Part shown: positions 60,903 to 64,000 of the stretch, piece by piece
How positions within the stretch are numbered: the first letter of the stretch is position 1
Layout: every line of letters begins with the position of its first letter
DNA from: an uncultured Lachnospiraceae bacterium
GTDB taxonomy: Bacteria > Bacillota > Clostridia > Lachnospirales > Lachnospiraceae
NCBI GenBank assembly: GCA_910578335.1
Contig: CAJTPU010000004.1
Span: 114,296-178,295, forward strand
Direction of reading: 5' to 3'
Length of the DNA: 64,000 nucleotides
Program-made: the position numbers and the translations under genes
Notes under the pieces: model-generated
What the model was told of the DNA's origin: nothing
Databases searched by the model: none
The model's input: only the letters and a program-made list of their open reading frames with translations

Positions 60903-62822
60903 ATGATTAGTTGGAATTTTCCAAGTAACCAAGATGGACAAATAAAAGGTGTTGCAGATGCAGGGATTGAAAACTTTAATGGGAATGAGATTTTTTCACT
61001 TGTTAGAGAGAATTGTCAGAATTCTCTTGATGCGGCGTTGGATGATGATACACAAGTCTTAGTTGAATTCGAATGCTATTTTGTGCAGGATAATCAAATT
61101 CCTGGTATTATAGAATATCGGCAAATACTTAGAAAATGTAAAGAATTTTGGGATGAATCGAAAAGTGAAAAAGCAAAAAAATTTTTAGAAGATGCGGTCA
61201 CATGTGCTAATGGCAAGAATGGTTTTATGCTCAGAATTAGCGATTATAACACAATAGGATTGTCAGAACCATATGGAAAGCAAGGGAAACCATTTAATTT
61301 TGACGGATGGAATGCTCTGATTAAAATTGATGGTGGGGCAAATAAGGGAGAAGACAAAGCTGGTGCATTTGGGATTGGTAAAAGTGCACCATTTAGTAAT
61401 TCATATTATAGATTGGTATTTTACAGAACATTTAATCAAAAAAATGAACGTGCTACTCAAGGTGTCTCAAGGCTTATGTCTTATCGAGAAAATAGTTCAA
61501 TAACAAGTGGAGTTGGATATTATGGTAATCCAGATGGAAACAATCCAGTGGAATTTATAAGGGAACTAGAAGATTTGAATAAGAGAATTAAGATTGGAAC
61601 AGATGTCTTTATTTATGGATTTAAAAATTCAGCCGATTGGGAGACAGAAGTATTGTCTGCTTTGCTAGAGAATTTTTTGATGTCACTTTATAATGGGAAA
61701 TTGTGTGTAAAAATACAGAATAAGGAGATAAACACTGATACACTGGGATATTACATGATGCAGGCACATAATAAATGTCCAGGTAAAACAAAAAGTACAT
61801 ATGGTAATTATCTTGTTTTGATACGTACAGAAGGAGTTCATATATACACGAAAGATTTTCATGGATTAGGAACACTTAAATTGCGACTTCTTGTTGATCC
61901 AGATGAAAAATTGGATAGAAAGATACTTATTGTAAGAAAAGCAGGAATGAAGCTGTTTCGATTAGGGAATATATCAAAATTAGTCCCATTTACAGGCATT
62001 CTTGAACTTAAAGGTAAAGATATTAATAGTTACTTCAGAGCTATGGAGACAGTAGCCCATGACGATTGGGAGCCGGAAAGACATGATGACCCAAAACAGG
62101 CTAAAGAATATTATGAAGAAATCAAAGAGTGGATACGTTCTATTGTAGCTGAACTCGCAGAACATACTAGTAGTGAAGAGATAGATGTTGAAGGGCTGAG
62201 TGGAGTCTTGCAAAAAGAGTCCGATACAGTTGAAACAAAAGATTCAGAGAATAAGAGGGAAAATATTAATGACTATCTGGGAAATATAGATATTTTGAAA
62301 AGACCTATGAAAACATTGTCAAAAGGATTTTTCTACGGAAGGGGAGAAGAGGGAGATAGTAGAGAGATAAGCACCAAGGGAACAATTAGTTCTATTGGTA
62401 ATCCAGCTCTAAGAGTATTGAAGGGTAAGAGAAAAAGAAAGAAACGTGATATACATAGGGGTATACCAGATTTAGATGGGAAAGATGTTGTTTCTGTAAA
62501 AAAATCCGGAGGTGGGACCAGTTGTCCATTAAAGAATGTACGTATCATAAAGCAAAATACGGGAACATATGTTGTTAATTTTGAAATACCACACAACGTG
62601 GAGTATGGAAGAGTTGAATTAATTACAGTTGGCGAAAATGGTAATTCTAATCGTATCCATGTGACGAACGTAAAACAAATAGCAGGGTGCAAATATGCAA
62701 AATTAAGTGGTGATTTTATTGAAACCGTGAATATGTCATCTTCTGAAAGGGTAAAAATCATGGTAACTCTTGCAGACTCACATGATTATGCTATGGAGAT
62801 AAAAGTATATGAACATAACTAA
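60903..62822 (+). CDS. GHKL-type ATPase (MORC/MutL-like) of a probable defence module
   Basis: 639 aa. N box LVRENCQNSLDAA (Glu36, Asn37, Asn40), a G1-like 'LRISDYNTIGL' (Asp114) and a G2 loop 'DKAGAFGIGKSAPF' (151-164) make a Bergerat-fold ATPase resembling MORC or MutL. The middle is unassigned; an acidic linker lies near 430-470, and a C-terminal beta domain (about 530-639) contains 'GTYVVNFEIPHNVEYGRVEL'. Strongly AT-rich. Preceded by a 230-bp AT-rich gap, so it probably has its own promoter. Overlaps the next gene by 14 bp. Confidence 0.82.
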   Translation: MISWNFPSNQDGQIKGVADAGIENFNGNEIFSLVRENCQNSLDAALDDDTQVLVEFECYFVQDNQIPGIIEYRQILRKCKEFWDESKSEKAKKFLEDAVTCANGKNGFMLRISDYNTIGLSEPYGKQGKPFNFDGWNALIKIDGGANKGEDKAGAFGIGKSAPFSNSYYRLVFYRTFNQKNERATQGVSRLMSYRENSSITSGVGYYGNPDGNNPVEFIRELEDLNKRIKIGTDVFIYGFKNSADWETEVLSALLENFLMSLYNGKLCVKIQNKEINTDTLGYYMMQAHNKCPGKTKSTYGNYLVLIRTEGVHIYTKDFHGLGTLKLRLLVDPDEKLDRKILIVRKAGMKLFRLGNISKLVPFTGILELKGKDINSYFRAMETVAHDDWEPERHDDPKQAKEYYEEIKEWIRSIVAELAEHTSSEEIDVEGLSGVLQKESDTVETKDSENKRENINDYLGNIDILKRPMKTLSKGFFYGRGEEGDSREISTKGTISSIGNPALRVLKGKRKRKKRDIHRGIPDLDGKDVVSVKKSGGGTSCPLKNVRIIKQNTGTYVVNFEIPHNVEYGRVELITVGENGNSNRIHVTNVKQIAGCKYAKLSGDFIETVNMSSSERVKIMVTLADSHDYAMEIKVYEHN

Positions 62823-63519
62823 TAGATTGTTTACTTATCCAGTACTAAGTGAAGAAAAAGACGATTATAAAGAATCCTTTTTTATCGTGGATTATGAGCA
62901 AACAATGCAAGGAGTTAACAGCTTGAAATTAATTTTTGACATCACCATGAACTGTTTAGAATTAGAAAAACTTATATTAAATGGGCAAGCTGAATATGTT
63001 ATTCATCTAGAATGTTCAACCACAGCCTACAGAGAGGTAGTGTGTTCGGTCTCAAAGCATATTGAGCATATAATCCCTATTGGCAGAATAAATGGAACAC
63101 TAGACGTAGTAGCTTTTGTAATTTTGAAAAAAAATATTACAAACCTTTTTTGTACAGATTGGGTAGATGACTACAACGGCACAAAATTTAATTTGTTTGC
63201 AGGGTCTATATTGGCGTATCAGAATCTTTCAAGTTTAGATATTACTAAAGACTATGAGGAGTTTACCGATACAGCATCGATATTTTCAATTTACAAAAGA
63301 ATAACTGATAAAAGTAGACCTGCAGAAATAAACTTGGATTCATCAAAAATTAGAATAGGTCTTGGGGCTCAAGACTATGAGATTTATGCATTATATGCAG
63401 CAAAAACAGAATTGCAGGCACTTTTTCATTCAATGCTTGTTTTGCCAGCACTGGTATATGTATTTGAAGAGTTAAGACAAGAAGGTGGTGAAGATACATA
63501 TCATAACAAATTGCTGTAA
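62809..63519 (+). CDS. Unknown partner protein of the GHKL ATPase
   Basis: 236 aa, no recognised domain. Mixed alpha/beta with 'VIHLECSTTAYREVVCSVSK' and 'GRINGTLDVVAFVILKKNI' in the middle and a helical end 'FHSMLVLPALVYVFEELRQE'. Start lies inside the ATPase gene, so the two proteins are made in fixed ratio and probably act together. AT-rich like its neighbour. Confidence 0.75.
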   Translation: MNITNRLFTYPVLSEEKDDYKESFFIVDYEQTMQGVNSLKLIFDITMNCLELEKLILNGQAEYVIHLECSTTAYREVVCSVSKHIEHIIPIGRINGTLDVVAFVILKKNITNLFCTDWVDDYNGTKFNLFAGSILAYQNLSSLDITKDYEEFTDTASIFSIYKRITDKSRPAEINLDSSKIRIGLGAQDYEIYALYAAKTELQALFHSMLVLPALVYVFEELRQEGGEDTYHNKLL

Positions 63520-63521
63520 AA

Positions 63522-63758
63522 TACACTGAGAGTAATTATACAGGAAGTGTTAGAGTATTCATACCATCAGGCTATAAAAAAATAGCGTTGTCTAATGCGT
63601 CTGGAACGATTGAATCATTTTATAATTACGGCGCAATTGCTAGTAATGTAAATAATAATGGTACTTTTACTATACCAGCAGGGGCAACTAATTTTAGTAT
63701 CCGCTTAAAGAATCCTTGGACATCAGGTGACTATACCATAACGCTTACTGCTGATTAG
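63522..63758 (+). pseudogene. 3' remnant of a surface or tail-fibre-like gene
   Basis: 78 codons plus stop in one frame without start or RBS, beginning 2 nt after the stop of the ATPase partner. The peptide (for example 'SGYKKIALSNASGTIESFYN', ending DYTITLTAD) is rich in Ser, Thr, Asn and Gly with alternating strands, as in the C-terminal beta-sandwich of extracellular or phage tail proteins. The 5' part is gone or lies elsewhere. Confidence 0.55.
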
Positions 63759-63819
63759 TGTACAATGCAGGGCAGTATACTGACAGCAGCATCGTTATGT
63801 AAGAAGAAAGGGAGCATGT

Positions 63820-63981
63820 ATGTACATAAAATTTTTAAACAATACAAGCATTTTAGAAAATTGCGCAGTAACCAAAATCAAACAGGGAGTAATCAGGTTA
63901 TATTGCAAGGATATGCCTGTCAATCCCTATGCAGGTTTTTACGTATGTAGGTTTGTCAAACATATGTTACACCGACTGTAA
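63820..63981 (+). CDS. Small protein, phage-tail-cluster-like
   Basis: 53 aa: starts MYIKFLNNTSILENCAVTKI, then 'KDMPVNPYAGFYVCRF'. GGGAG lies 5 nt before the ATG. The '-NNTSI-NC-VTKI-(18)-N-(S/A)GF-' pattern recalls small ORFs between tail genes in clostridial prophages (from memory, not searched). An overlapping frame (63765-63950) is Lys/Ser/Cys-rich and less protein-like. Confidence 0.5.
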   Translation: MYIKFLNNTSILENCAVTKIKQGVIRLYCKDMPVNPYAGFYVCRFVKHMLHRL

Positions 63982-64000
63982 ATAATCCCTTAATACCTGA

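Noticed and set aside
63765..63950. 61-aa open frame at the right edge
   Set aside because: Overlaps a better supported frame (63820-63981) with closer RBS and more protein-like composition.
1..64000. tRNA, rRNA or complete insertion sequences
   Set aside because: No tRNA cloverleaf or T-loop signature, rRNA stretch or transposase reading frame was found on inspection of the gaps.

Overview
The window looks like the chromosome of a gut-type Lachnospiraceae/Clostridia bacterium (inference from gene content). It carries DapL-type lysine synthesis, MutS2 with an Smr domain, a PerR/rubrerythrin/rubredoxin peroxide module of anaerobes, ECF vitamin transporters, GHKL/LytTR and OmpR two-component systems, BspA-like leucine-rich repeats and AGGAGG-type ribosome binding sites. 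GC content is moderate through most of the window and visibly lower after about 59.8 kb.

Left part (1-20 kb): a chemoreceptor cut by the window edge; a cobalamin riboswitch controlling a DUF4430 protein and an ECF S component; a minus-strand run TSCPD protein-murG-mutS2-response regulator-histidine kinase; a large structured repeat; pgi; a GHKL kinase/LytTR regulator pair; a leucine-rich-repeat lipoprotein with a membrane protein; and a cytosolic FIST sensor paired with a membrane-less chemoreceptor.

Middle part (20-48 kb): the activated-methyl-cycle cluster luxS-mtnN-dapL, a cytoplasmic GH5 glycosidase divergent from an AraC regulator, a PadR-DUF1700-like-DUF4097 envelope-stress-type operon, an HTH protein with a Ser/Thr kinase carrying leucine-rich repeats, a zinc-ribbon plus SPFH (YdjI-like) pair, purC, the peroxide module, an operon of histidine kinase, regulator, RluA and AI-2E-family protein, a response regulator/ABC exporter/kinase cassette, and a probable pantothenate S component next to coaBC.

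Right part (48-64 kb): accessory. An ABC-F gene sits behind a leader with a short ORF and successive terminator hairpins (an attenuator). Then come MerR, methyltransferase, GyrI-like and YjbR-DUF3795 genes separated by long inverted repeats. Two copies of the 9.3-kb structured element and a degenerate 20-bp tandem repeat lie between them and a WYL regulator. The window ends in a probable defence island: a WYL-like/SF1 helicase/PD-(D/E)XK protein, an HNH nuclease, a GHKL (MORC/MutL-like) ATPase and an unknown partner. It abuts the 3' remnant of a surface or tail-fibre-like gene and a small phage-like ORF.

All domain calls were made by reading motifs; no database search was run.
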